NCBI GenBank assembly: GCA_910588105.1
Contig: CAJUQD010000068.1
Coordinates: 1-12,602, forward strand
Direction: 5' to 3'
Length of the DNA stretch: 12,602 bases
Source of the DNA: an uncultured Oscillospiraceae bacterium
GTDB taxonomy: Bacteria > Bacillota > Clostridia > Oscillospirales > Oscillospiraceae
Shown: one piece after another, positions 6,190 to 12,602 of the stretch
How positions within the stretch are numbered: the first letter of the stretch is position 1
Layout: every line of letters starts with the position of its first letter
Position numbers and translations under genes: made by a program
Notes under the pieces: generated by a model
Database searches by the model: none
Told to the model about the DNA's origin: nothing
What the model saw: the letters and a program-made list of their open reading frames with translations, nothing else

Positions 6190-8058
6190 TCAGCTCTCCC
6201 GCATTCCGCCGGCGGCCTCCAGCGCCGCCGGGTCGTCATATACCAGCTGGAACTGCGCGGCGTTCATCGTCTCGTGTTCCAGCAAAAACCGGGCTACCAG
6301 CTCCAGTTTGTCCCGATCCCGCTCCAATATCTCCCTGCATTTGGCGTAGGCCCCGTCCAGCAGCGCCTTCACCTCCTGGTCGATCAGGGCGGCGGTCTGC
6401 TCGGAATAGGGCTTGGCCTGGGCCATGGAGCGGCCAATAAACACCTCGTCGTGGCCGGTGTTGAAGGTGGCGTGGCCCAGCTTTTCGCTCATGCCGTACC
6501 TGGCCACCATGTTCCGGGCGATCTGGGTTGCCCGCTCCAGGTCGCTCACCGCCCCGGTGCACACAAAGCCTAGGGCGGTCTCCTCGGCACACCGCCCGCC
6601 CAGCAGGGTGGACAGGGTTTCCCGCAGCTTTTGGCTGGACACATGATCCCGGTCCTCCTGGGGGCGGTTGATGGTCATGCCCGCCGCCTCCCCCCGGGGA
6701 ACGATGGTGATCTGCTGCACCGGATCCTGGGTGGGCAGGGCGTGGCTGACCACCGCGTGGCCCGCCTCGTGGTAGGCAGTGATGCGCTTATCCTCCTCCA
6801 GCTTGATCCGGCTGCGCTTTTCCGGCCCGGCAATCACCTTGATGACCGACTCCTGTATGTCCGCCAGGGTGATATAGGGCTGGTTCCGCCGCGCCGCCAG
6901 CAGGGCGGACTCGTTCATCAGGTTCTCCAGATCGGCCCCGGTGAAGCCTATGGTCTCCCGGGCGATCTCCTTCAGATCCACGTCGTCCGCCAGGGGCTTT
7001 TTCCGGGTGTGCACCCGCAAAATCTCCTCCCGGCCCCTCATGTCCGGCCTGCCCACATACACCTGCCGGTCAAACCGGCCGGGGCGGAGCAGGGCGGGGT
7101 CCAGAATATCCTGCCGGTTGGTGGCGGCCAGCACAATGACCCCCTCGTTGGCGGCAAAGCCGTCCATCTCCACCAGCAGCTGGTTCAGGGTCTGCTCCCG
7201 CTCGTCGTGGCCGCCGCCCAAGCCCGCGCCCCGCTGGCGGCCCACCGCGTCGATCTCGTCGATAAACACAATGGCGGGGGATTCCCGCTTGGCCTGGTCG
7301 AACAGGTCCCGGACGCGGGACGCGCCCACGCCCACGTACAGCTCCACAAAATCGGAGCCGGAAATGGACAGGAAGCGCACCCCGGCCTCCCCCGCCACCG
7401 CTTTGGCCAGCAGGGTCTTGCCGGTGCCCGGCGGGCCCACCAGCAGCACCCCCTTGGGGATGCGGGCCCCCAGGTCGATGAACTTCTGGGGCTCCTTGAG
7501 GAAGTCCACCAACTCCTGGAGCTCCTGCTTCTCCTCGTCCGCCCCGGCCACGTCGGCAAAGGTAACCGCAGTGTCCTTGGCCTCCACGGTGCGGGCGCGG
7601 CCAAACCGGCTCACCCCCGGCCCGCCGCCGCCACCGCCCTGAGCGCTTTGCTGGTGGGCGCCCAGCATCATCCAGATGACCATGGCCAGCGCCGCCGACG
7701 CCACCGCCGGCAGCAGCACCACCAGCCACATGGGCAGCTCGAAGCCCTGCTCAAAATCGTAGTTGCGGATGATCCCCCGCTTGTGCTGCTCCTCAATGAG
7801 GGGGCCCAGCTCCTCGCGGAAGGCGTCCACATCCGCCAGGGCGTGGCGGCGGACGGCACCGTCGGCGCCCTGCATGGTCAGCAGCCCGCCGCTGTCCACC
7901 ACAAAATAGACCACCTGCTCCTGCTGGAAGCAGTCCACCACAGCGGCGTAGCTCACCCGGTCCTTCCGCCCGACGCCGGTGAAAACGGCCAGCCCCCACA
8001 GCAGCGCCAGCAGCACCGCGGCGTAGAGGACCAGTCCCCTGATTTTATAACGGTTCAA
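6190..8058 (-). CDS. ftsH: ATP-dependent zinc metalloprotease FtsH
   Basis: Hexameric membrane AAA+ protease that unfolds and degrades damaged or regulatory membrane and cytoplasmic proteins. The 622 residues show membrane segment 1 (about 8-28), an external domain (29-108), segment 2 (about 109-132), a Gly-rich linker (141-148), then the AAA module: Walker A GPPGTGKT 208-215, pore loop YVGVG near 241 (aromatic Tyr where Phe is usual), Walker B VFIDEID 264-270 and second region of homology ATNRQDILDPALLRPGRFDR (312-331). The protease domain has HEAGH (H430, E431, H434) and third zinc ligand D506. The start is TTG at 8056-8058, chosen because AAGGAG (8069-8074) lies ten bases upstream and no ATG fits. 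It follows hpt and tilS in the conserved Firmicute order tilS-hpt-ftsH and is two bases ahead of lepB. Complete and apparently active. Confidence 0.97.
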   Translation of the reverse strand: MNRYKIRGLVLYAAVLLALLWGLAVFTGVGRKDRVSYAAVVDCFQQEQVVYFVVDSGGLLTMQGADGAVRRHALADVDAFREELGPLIEEQHKRGIIRNYDFEQGFELPMWLVVLLPAVASAALAMVIWMMLGAHQQSAQGGGGGGPGVSRFGRARTVEAKDTAVTFADVAGADEEKQELQELVDFLKEPQKFIDLGARIPKGVLLVGPPGTGKTLLAKAVAGEAGVRFLSISGSDFVELYVGVGASRVRDLFDQAKRESPAIVFIDEIDAVGRQRGAGLGGGHDEREQTLNQLLVEMDGFAANEGVIVLAATNRQDILDPALLRPGRFDRQVYVGRPDMRGREEILRVHTRKKPLADDVDLKEIARETIGFTGADLENLMNESALLAARRNQPYITLADIQESVIKVIAGPEKRSRIKLEEDKRITAYHEAGHAVVSHALPTQDPVQQITIVPRGEAAGMTINRPQEDRDHVSSQKLRETLSTLLGGRCAEETALGFVCTGAVSDLERATQIARNMVARYGMSEKLGHATFNTGHDEVFIGRSMAQAKPYSEQTAALIDQEVKALLDGAYAKCREILERDRDKLELVARFLLEHETMNAAQFQLVYDDPAALEAAGGMRES

Positions 8059-8068
8059 AATAGTCGTT

Positions 8069-8074
8069 CTCCTT
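8069..8074 (-). promoter_or_regulatory. ftsH ribosome binding site (supports a TTG start)
   Basis: AAGGAG on the - strand, ten bases before TTG at 8058. There is no ATG or GTG near this position in frame, so the site fixes the rare start codon. A TTG start would lower FtsH output relative to the preceding hpt. Confidence 0.75.
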
Positions 8075-8101
8075 GGTCGCGGCCCTGCCGCTTATTTTCG
8101 C

Positions 8102-8115
8102 CGGGGGCACCCCCG
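8102..8115. repeat. GC hairpin in the hpt-ftsH gap
   Basis: CGGGGGCACCCCCG on the + strand is a short self-complementary sequence 11 bases past the hpt stop, with no T run after it on the - strand. It could protect or pause the message in the only sizeable gap (68 bases) of the rplI-tatD run, but a terminator function is not supported. Confidence 0.3.
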
Positions 8116-8126
8116 CGCAGCCCCCT

Positions 8127-8669
8127 CTATTGATTGTAGACGGAGGGCTTGAGCACCCCAACGTAGGGCAGGTTGCGGTAGCGCTCGTCATAATCCAGCC
8201 CGTAGCCCACAATGAAGGCGTCCGGGATGGTGAAGCCCACATAATCCGCCGTAATGGGCTTGGTGCGCCGCTCCGGCTTGTCCATCAGGGTGCAGATGCG
8301 GATGGAGGCGGGTTTACGCGCCCGCAGCACGTCCATCAGGTAATACAGGGTGTTGCCCGAGTCCAGAATATCCTCCACGATAATGAGATCCCGCCCCTCA
8401 ATGGAGTCGGATAGGTCCTTTTTGATCTCCACCTGCCCCGAGCTGACGGTGCCAGCCCCGTAGGAGGACACCACCATAAAGTCCACCGTCACGTCCAGGC
8501 CGATGGCCCGGGTCAGGTCGGCCATGAAGATATAGGACCCCCGCAGCACCGACACCAGCATGGGCTGCCGCCCGGCGTAATCGGCGGTGATCTGTCCGCC
8601 CAGCTGGGCAATCCGGCTGCGCAGCTCCTCTTCGGTGTACAGTACCCGTTCTACGTCTGGATGGATCAT
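8127..8669 (-). CDS. hpt: Hypoxanthine phosphoribosyltransferase
   Basis: Purine-salvage enzyme that joins hypoxanthine or guanine to PRPP, giving IMP or GMP; cytoplasmic. The 180-residue product has the family's usual length and motifs: the pyrophosphate loop LRGS (42-45), the flexible-loop motif SSYG (68-71), the PRPP-binding IVEDILDSGNTL (97-108) with the usual two acidic residues, and the base-binding C-terminal DERYRNLPYVGVL (151-163). The frame is open further upstream, but the ATG at 8667-8669 is chosen since GAGGAG (8678-8683) lies eight bases before it and the N-terminus matches the family. The start overlaps the tilS stop in ATGA, a classic coupled junction. In Bacillus the product of this position is reported to interact with TilS and to influence ftsH expression; whether that applies here is inference. 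Confidence 0.96.
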   Translation of the reverse strand: MIHPDVERVLYTEEELRSRIAQLGGQITADYAGRQPMLVSVLRGSYIFMADLTRAIGLDVTVDFMVVSSYGAGTVSSGQVEIKKDLSDSIEGRDLIIVEDILDSGNTLYYLMDVLRARKPASIRICTLMDKPERRTKPITADYVGFTIPDAFIVGYGLDYDERYRNLPYVGVLKPSVYNQ

Positions 8670-10000
8670 AACACACTCTCCTCTGTTTTTATCATGATAT
8701 GCAAAGCGGGCGCGCCCGGCTCTGCCAGACAATCCCTCTCCGGGCCCAGCCCCCCTACGGCGGCCACCCGATCCCCCAGGGCCAGCACAGGGATATGACC
8801 CCGGCGGCGAACGGGGACCTTCCCCTCTATCATCAGCTTTTTTACCGTTTTGGCGGGCCGCTTCCCCAGGGTGAGCGTATCCCCCTCCCTGCGGGAGCGG
8901 ATGAAATACTCCCCCGGCCTCAGATAAAATTCCCAGGGGCTGATATACGCCTTTTGGGGGCAGGCCGCGGGCATACAGCGGATTCGCCAATTCCCCCAGC
9001 GGCCCTCCCCCCCCCTCAGTGGCTCCGACGCGGGGAGCTCCGGCTCCCCGGCGGGGGAAAACACCAGCAGCTCATACTGCCGGTATGCCCGCCCTCCAGG
9101 CAAGTCTATCCCGGCGGAGGGATTCTCTCCCAGGGCCAGGGCCAGCACCCGCTCCAGATGGACCGCCTCCGCCCCCAGCCCCGCCCGGTCCAGCGCCATG
9201 GCGCACGCCCGCAGGGCCAATGGCCGGGGGGCCTCCCGCACCACCCGGACAGGGAGGGCCACGCCGTCCGGGATCTCCAGCCCCTCCGCCGCCAGGGGGG
9301 CGGCCTGCCGGGCCAGCTCCTCCTCGTCCTCCCGCAGGCGGCGGGCGGCGGCGGCGATGTGGACGGCGGCCTGGGGGTTGATCTCCTCCAGCAGGGGCAG
9401 CAGCCGGTGCCGGATTTTATTCCGGGTGTAATTCAGCCCGGCGTTGGTTTCGTCCTCCACATGGGGGACGCCGTACCTTTGCAAATAGTCCTCAATCTCC
9501 TGGCGGGACACCTCCAGCATGGGCCGAACGATGTTCCCCCGGCGCTGCGGGATGCCGGTGAGCCCCTTGAGGCCGCATCCCCGAATCAGGTTCATCAAAA
9601 CCGTCTCCGCGTTGTCCCCGGCGTGGTGGCCGGTGGCGATGAGGACCGGGTGCTCACAGTCCCCCTTCTCCCAAGCGGCATCCTCCAGAAAACGGTAGCG
9701 CAGAACCCGACCCGCCTCCTCCACGGAGAGTTTATTTTTAAAAGCGTACTCCGCTACGTTTTCATGGCGGAGGGACAGAGGAACGTCCCGGCTTTCGCAC
9801 CAGCTGCGGACAAATTCCTCGTCCCGCCCGGCGCTCTCCCGTAGGCCATGGTTCAGGTGGGCGGCGCATACCCTCCAGCCGTACCGCTCCTGCCCCTCCA
9901 GCAGGCGGCACAGCAGGTACATGGAGTCCGCCCCGCCGGACAGGGCGCACAGCACCCCGGCCCCGGGGGGGATCAGGCCGAATTGGAAGCTGTCCCCCAT
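8666..10000 (-). CDS. tilS: tRNA-Ile-lysidine synthetase
   Basis: N-type ATP pyrophosphatase that attaches lysine to C34 of tRNA-Ile(CAU), changing codon reading from AUG to AUA; essential in most bacteria. The 444 residues contain the P-loop SGGADS (21-26), AAHLNHGLR (46-54) and ATGHHAGDNAETVLMNLIRGCGLKGL region (about 122-147), a substrate-binding middle domain (about 205-300) and a C-terminal domain (about 356-430, FIRSRREGDTL and KTVKKLMIEGKVP). The longer open frame upstream is rejected: the ATG at 9998-10000 has GAGGAGGAG at 10005-10013 and gives a short N-terminus ahead of the P-loop. It begins one base after the dnaB stop and ends in a four-base ATGA overlap with hpt. Start position is slightly less certain than the family, because the N-terminal helix seen in some TilS proteins is short here. 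Confidence 0.95.
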   Translation of the reverse strand: MGDSFQFGLIPPGAGVLCALSGGADSMYLLCRLLEGQERYGWRVCAAHLNHGLRESAGRDEEFVRSWCESRDVPLSLRHENVAEYAFKNKLSVEEAGRVLRYRFLEDAAWEKGDCEHPVLIATGHHAGDNAETVLMNLIRGCGLKGLTGIPQRRGNIVRPMLEVSRQEIEDYLQRYGVPHVEDETNAGLNYTRNKIRHRLLPLLEEINPQAAVHIAAAARRLREDEEELARQAAPLAAEGLEIPDGVALPVRVVREAPRPLALRACAMALDRAGLGAEAVHLERVLALALGENPSAGIDLPGGRAYRQYELLVFSPAGEPELPASEPLRGGEGRWGNWRIRCMPAACPQKAYISPWEFYLRPGEYFIRSRREGDTLTLGKRPAKTVKKLMIEGKVPVRRRGHIPVLALGDRVAAVGGLGPERDCLAEPGAPALHIMIKTEESVL

Positions 10001-10001
10001 G

Positions 10002-11363
10002 CTACTCCTCCTCGTCGTACTGGTAGGCCAGGTTGCGGAAAGTGGTGAATTCAGGCCGCCACTCCAGCATGACGGTTCCCGTCTCGCCGTGGCGGTTTTT
10101 GGACACAATGCACTCTGCCACGTTGGGGTTTTCCGCGTCGTCCTCGTAGTAGCTCTCCCGGTAGAGGAACATCACGATGTCCGCGTCCTGTTCGATGGCC
10201 CCCGAGTCCCGCAGGTCGGACAGCATGGGACGGCGCTGGCCGGACGCCCGGCTCTCGTTGGCGCGGGAGAGCTGGGACAGGCAGATCACCGGAACGTTGA
10301 GCTCCTTTGCCATCAGCTTCAGGGAGCGGGACATGTCGGACACCACCTGCTGGCGGTTGTCGCTCGCCTTGGGCGTCCCTCCGGCGGAGGTCATGAGCTG
10401 GAGGTAGTCCACAATGACCAGCCCCAGGTCGCTGATGCGCCGGCACTTGGCGTTGATGTCCGCCACCGACAGGGAAGCGTCGTCATCGATATACATTTTG
10501 GCCTGGCTGAGGCTGGCCACCGCCATGGCCACCCGGCCCCACTCGTCTTCCCCCACAATGCGCCCGGTGGACAGCTTTTTATTGTCTATCAGGCACTCGG
10601 TGGACACCAGGCGCAGCCCCAGCTGGGCCCGGCTCATTTCCAGGGAAAACACCGCCACGCTCTTGCCCGAGTGCTTGGCCGCCTCCACAGCGATATTCAT
10701 GGCGAAGGACGACTTGCCCACGCCGGGCCGGGCGGCCAGGATGATGAGATCGGAGTTGTTCAGGCCGGAGATGCGCCGGTCCAGGTCCGCAAGGCCGGTG
10801 GAGATGCCAGGAAACTCATCCCCCGCCGCCTGGCGCTCCTTGATGGTGTCCCACACCTCGTTCATCACGGCGGAAATGTGGCTCATCCCCTGGGCGGAGC
10901 GGCCCTGGCGGATGGCGTAGATGCGCTGCTCCGCCGCCTCCAGCACCTGGGCGGCGGAGCCCGCCTCGGCGCGCACCATTTCGGACAGCTCCCCGGCGGC
11001 CTCCCCCACCCGGCGCAGCACCGCCTTGTCCGCCACAATGTCCACATAGTCCATCACGTTGGCGGCGGTGGGGGTGATCTCCATGAGCTGGCGCAGGTAG
11101 GGGACGGTGGCGTTCTCGTCGTACAGCCCCGCCTGCTTCATCCGATCCACCACCGTCACCGGGTCAATGGTGTCAAACCGGCTGAACATGGCGTAGAGCA
11201 CCTGGTACAGCTCCCGGTTGGCCCGCATATAGAAGTCCTCGGGTGCCAGCCGCTCAATTACCGATGGCACGCACCGCTCGTCGATGAGCATGGAACCCAG
11301 CACCGCCTGCTCCGCCATGACGGAGTGGGGCAGCTGCAGTTCGTTGAGTTCCTCGCCGGGCAT
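10002..11363 (-). CDS. dnaB: Replicative DNA helicase DnaB
   Basis: Hexameric 5'-3' helicase that unwinds DNA at the replication fork and recruits primase (called DnaC in Bacillus subtilis). The 453 residues comprise an N-terminal helical domain (about 10-110, beginning LPHSVMAEQAVLGSML), a linker, and a RecA-like motor (about 185-445) with Walker A ARPGVGKSS (211-219), FSLEMS (239-244), Walker B LVIVDYLQLM (315-324), LSQLSR (362-367), DLRDSGAIEQDADIVMFLYR (383-402) with the arginine finger near R402, and a SKNRHGETG segment (421-429). No intein or insertion interrupts it. The ATG at 11361-11363 lies three bases after the rplI stop; no strong ribosome binding site of its own is seen, so coupling with rplI is likely. 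The rplI-dnaB pair is conserved in Firmicutes. Confidence 0.97.
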   Translation of the reverse strand: MPGEELNELQLPHSVMAEQAVLGSMLIDERCVPSVIERLAPEDFYMRANRELYQVLYAMFSRFDTIDPVTVVDRMKQAGLYDENATVPYLRQLMEITPTAANVMDYVDIVADKAVLRRVGEAAGELSEMVRAEAGSAAQVLEAAEQRIYAIRQGRSAQGMSHISAVMNEVWDTIKERQAAGDEFPGISTGLADLDRRISGLNNSDLIILAARPGVGKSSFAMNIAVEAAKHSGKSVAVFSLEMSRAQLGLRLVSTECLIDNKKLSTGRIVGEDEWGRVAMAVASLSQAKMYIDDDASLSVADINAKCRRISDLGLVIVDYLQLMTSAGGTPKASDNRQQVVSDMSRSLKLMAKELNVPVICLSQLSRANESRASGQRRPMLSDLRDSGAIEQDADIVMFLYRESYYEDDAENPNVAECIVSKNRHGETGTVMLEWRPEFTTFRNLAYQYDEEE

Positions 11364-11366
11364 GGC

Positions 11367-11816
11367 CTACTTATCCTCAATGACGAGCAAATTGATGGCC
11401 CCGCTGACCTCGCTGCCCAGCTTGCACTTCACCTCAAAGCTGCCAAAAGACTTGATGGGCTCGCCCAGTACGATCTTGCTCTTATTCACGTCGATCCCGA
11501 ACTGTTTTTTCAGTTCCTCGGAGATCTCCTTATTGGTAATGGAGCCGAACAGCTTGCCCCCCTGGCCCGCCCGAGCCTTGATGTTCACCTGCACGCCTTT
11601 AAGCTTCTCCGCCAAGGCCTGGGCCTGGGCCTTTTCCTCGGCCAGCCGGGCGGCCTTGGCCTTGTCCTGCATCTTCATGGTGTTCACGTTCTCCGCAGTA
11701 GCCTCCACCGCCAGCTTCCGGGGCAGGAGGAAGTTGCGGCCATAGCCATCGGACACCTCCACCATCTGGCCCTTCTTGCCCTGGCCTTTCACGTCCTGCT
11801 GTAAAATAACTTTCAT
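11367..11816 (-). CDS. rplI: 50S ribosomal protein L9
   Basis: Large-subunit ribosomal protein that binds 23S rRNA and stretches out from the ribosome, affecting reading-frame fidelity. The 149 residues have the canonical N-terminal domain (MKVILQQDVKGQGKKGQ, then the signature DGYGRNFLLPRKLA), a long Lys/Ala/Glu-rich connecting helix (about 42-76) and the C-terminal rRNA-binding domain (GGKLFGSITNKEI, INLLVIEDK). The ATG at 11814-11816 is fixed by GGAGG (11826-11830) nine bases upstream and the invariant start MKVIL; the open frame continuing to 12020 is spacer. The gene lies between gdpP and dnaB, as in Bacillus. A small hairpin (11841-11855) just upstream of the ribosome binding site may affect its translation. 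Confidence 0.97.
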   Translation of the reverse strand: MKVILQQDVKGQGKKGQMVEVSDGYGRNFLLPRKLAVEATAENVNTMKMQDKAKAARLAEEKAQAQALAEKLKGVQVNIKARAGQGGKLFGSITNKEISEELKKQFGIDVNKSKIVLGEPIKSFGSFEVKCKLGSEVSGAINLLVIEDK

Positions 11817-11840
11817 AATTGGTTTCCTCCAAATTTCATG

Positions 11841-11855
11841 CGGGCCGCAGGCCCG
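11841..11855. repeat. Short GC hairpin before the rplI ribosome binding site
   Basis: CGGGCC-GCA-GGCCCG is a perfect six-pair stem with a three-base loop, 11 bases upstream of the rplI GGAGG. No T run follows on the - strand, so it is not a terminator for this operon. It could shape the rplI leader, but this is unproven. Confidence 0.4.
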
Positions 11856-11904
11856 AAAATTGTCACGCTGCGCCTGTTCGCGACGCGCGGCTTCGCTCCG
11901 TCTC

Positions 11905-11947
11905 AAGCAAAACCCAGGTCCGCTGCGCATGCCTTGGGCTTTTGCTT
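11905..11947 (-). terminator. Hairpin between gdpP and rplI, possible terminator or attenuator
   Basis: The arms 11905-11918 and 11932-11947 pair over 14 positions (AAGCAAAA, CCCA, GG against CC, TGGG, TTTTGCTT), with bulges at T11934 and C11939. On the - strand the GC core is followed by TTTTGCTTG, giving an intrinsic-terminator shape 23 bases after the gdpP stop; the complementary A tract makes it roughly bidirectional. I see no strong promoter between it and rplI, so complete termination here would leave rplI without a visible promoter; partial read-through is more likely. Confidence 0.5.
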
Positions 11948-11970
11948 TCGCTCCGCTCCATCCGCGCTGC

Positions 11971-12602
11971 TCACAACGGCTCCGCGCTTCTGTCGTCAAA
12001 ATACTGGTCAAGCGCGGCATGGAGCTCCACCAGAACCTGCCCCACCGACTTGCCGGGGATCTGGGCGCCTGCCGCCCCGGCGTTCCCGCCCCCGCCCAGG
12101 GCCTCCAAAATCACCTGGACGTTGGTGTCGCTGAGGCTGCGGCCGGACACGACCACCCGCTCCCCGTCCGGGTAGAGGACGAAGGACGCGCCGATGCCCG
12201 CAATATTCAAAAGCTCATCCGCCGCCTGGGCGGCGGTCACCCGGCCCACCGAATGCTCCGATGCGGCGATGGCAATGTCCCTGCGGTACATCTTTGCGTT
12301 CTGGATCAGACCGTATTTGGCCACCGCGTCGTCCAGGTCGGTCTGGAACAGCTTGCGCACCTCGCCGGTGTCCCCCCCCGCCCGGCGGAGCATGGCCGCC
12401 GCCTCGAAGGTTCGCCCCCCGGTGCGCATTGTGAAATTTTTGGTGTCCAGCATCAGCCCCGCCATCAGCGCCTCCGCCTCCCCGGGAAACAGGTCTGTGG
12501 GCTCCATCAGGTAGCCGATCAGCTCGCTGACCAGCTCGCTGGCGGAAGAGGCGTAGGGCTCGTGGAAATTGAGGTCCGCCCCCTCGATATAGGTGGCGGC
12601 CC
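11971..12602 (-). CDS. gdpP: Cyclic-di-AMP phosphodiesterase GdpP, C-terminal part (cut by right window edge)
   Basis: The visible 210 or so residues are the end of the DHH domain and the DHHA1 domain of a GdpP/YybT protein, the membrane-bound phosphodiesterase that cleaves the signal c-di-AMP to pApA and so affects osmotic, cell-wall and potassium homeostasis. Seen: EPYASSASELVSELI, then LMLDTKNFTMRTGGRTFEAA (typical DHH motif), the DHHA1 region (IGASFVLY, GRSLSDTNVQVILEALGGGG) and a C-terminal tail to the TGA at 11971-11973. The frame stays open to position 12602, so the membrane, PAS, GGDEF-like and first DHH motifs must lie to the right of the window. Oddly the motif usually read GGGGH has Asn in place of His (GGGGNAGAAGAQ). 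The position before rplI-dnaB matches Bacillus gdpP-rplI-dnaC and supports the name. Confidence 0.93.
   Translation of the reverse strand, partial: AATYIEGADLNFHEPYASSASELVSELIGYLMEPTDLFPGEAEALMAGLMLDTKNFTMRTGGRTFEAAAMLRRAGGDTGEVRKLFQTDLDDAVAKYGLIQNAKMYRRDIAIAASEHSVGRVTAAQAADELLNIAGIGASFVLYPDGERVVVSGRSLSDTNVQVILEALGGGGNAGAAGAQIPGKSVGQVLVELHAALDQYFDDRSAEPL

Noticed and set aside
4541..6349. A 602-codon open frame on the + strand over the membrane protein and lepB
   Set aside because: Low-complexity Pro/Ala/Arg product, antisense to two well-supported genes.
7618..7645. C-rich run on the + strand within ftsH as a quadruplex or repeat
   Set aside because: It encodes the Gly-rich linker of FtsH between the membrane segment and the AAA domain, a known feature of the family.
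6631..8133. A 500-codon open frame on the + strand opposite ftsH
   Set aside because: Antisense shadow of FtsH with no recognisable domain and no ribosome binding site supporting it.
8670..8990. N-terminal extension of Hpt into tilS
   Set aside because: The extra residues are a shifted-frame reading of tilS; the ATG at 8669 has the ribosome binding site and the family N-terminus.
10001..10108. N-terminal extension of TilS into dnaB
   Set aside because: It would overlap dnaB by over 100 bases with unrelated residues; the ATG at 10000 has GAGGAGGAG before it.
9921..11804. A 627-codon open frame on the + strand opposite dnaB and rplI
   Set aside because: Shadow of two confidently identified genes; its composition (His, Leu, Gly, Val) is that of reverse-complemented GC-rich coding sequence.
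11817..12020. N-terminal extension of ribosomal protein L9
   Set aside because: L9 starts MKVIL; the upstream residues are spacer and an out-of-frame part of gdpP.
1..12602. tRNA, rRNA, CRISPR arrays, riboswitches or T-boxes
   Set aside because: Spacers are short and I saw no clover-leaf sequences, regularly spaced repeats or T-box elements; metG in particular follows the upstream gene without a leader.

Overview
The window looks like a chromosome segment from a GC-rich, low-endospore-type Firmicute, most likely a gut Clostridium-class bacterium of the Oscillospiraceae type. The basis is a high-GC sequence that nevertheless encodes Bacillota-style proteins and gene order: gdpP-rplI-dnaB and tilS-hpt-ftsH are runs known from Bacillus and clostridia, Shine-Dalgarno sequences are strong, and the cold-shock promoter is a clean sigma-A type. 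The genus is inference.

Layout. Positions 1-1309 (+ strand) hold the C-terminal two thirds of a large serine recombinase of the TndX/TnpX kind. It is cut by the left edge and probably carries a one-base frameshift near position 53. Positions 1310-1407 hold inverted repeats and a G-quadruplex motif and should contain the junction between the mobile element and the chromosome. Everything from 1408 to the right edge is on the - strand. First comes a monocistronic cold-shock gene (1408-1626) with its own consensus promoter (1741-1769) and a terminator-like hairpin in its leader. Then comes a tightly packed run of housekeeping genes, which in transcription order (right to left) is: gdpP (partial) - rplI - dnaB - tilS - hpt - ftsH - lepB - integral membrane protein of unknown function - metG - tatD.

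From rplI to tatD the genes overlap or are separated by 1-3 bases, except for a 68-base hpt-ftsH gap, so they are probably one transcript and several are translationally coupled. Between gdpP and rplI lies a 154-base spacer with a long hairpin that may be a terminator or attenuator. The products span c-di-AMP turnover (GdpP), ribosome (L9), replication fork helicase (DnaB), tRNA-Ile lysidine synthesis (TilS), purine salvage (Hpt), membrane protein quality control (FtsH), protein secretion (signal peptidase I), methionyl-tRNA synthesis (MetG) and DNA processing or repair (TatD).

I do not see a new defence, secretion or biosynthetic system here. The signals most worth a second look are: the cspA leader (promoter, early terminator hairpin, and a small open frame ending on the ribosome binding site); the single-base-loop G-quadruplex directly after the cspA stop; the frameshifted recombinase and its flanking inverted repeats; an unannotatable eight-segment membrane protein between signal peptidase and metG; an 11-base direct repeat bracketing lepB; and a His-to-Asn change in the GdpP GGGH-type motif.
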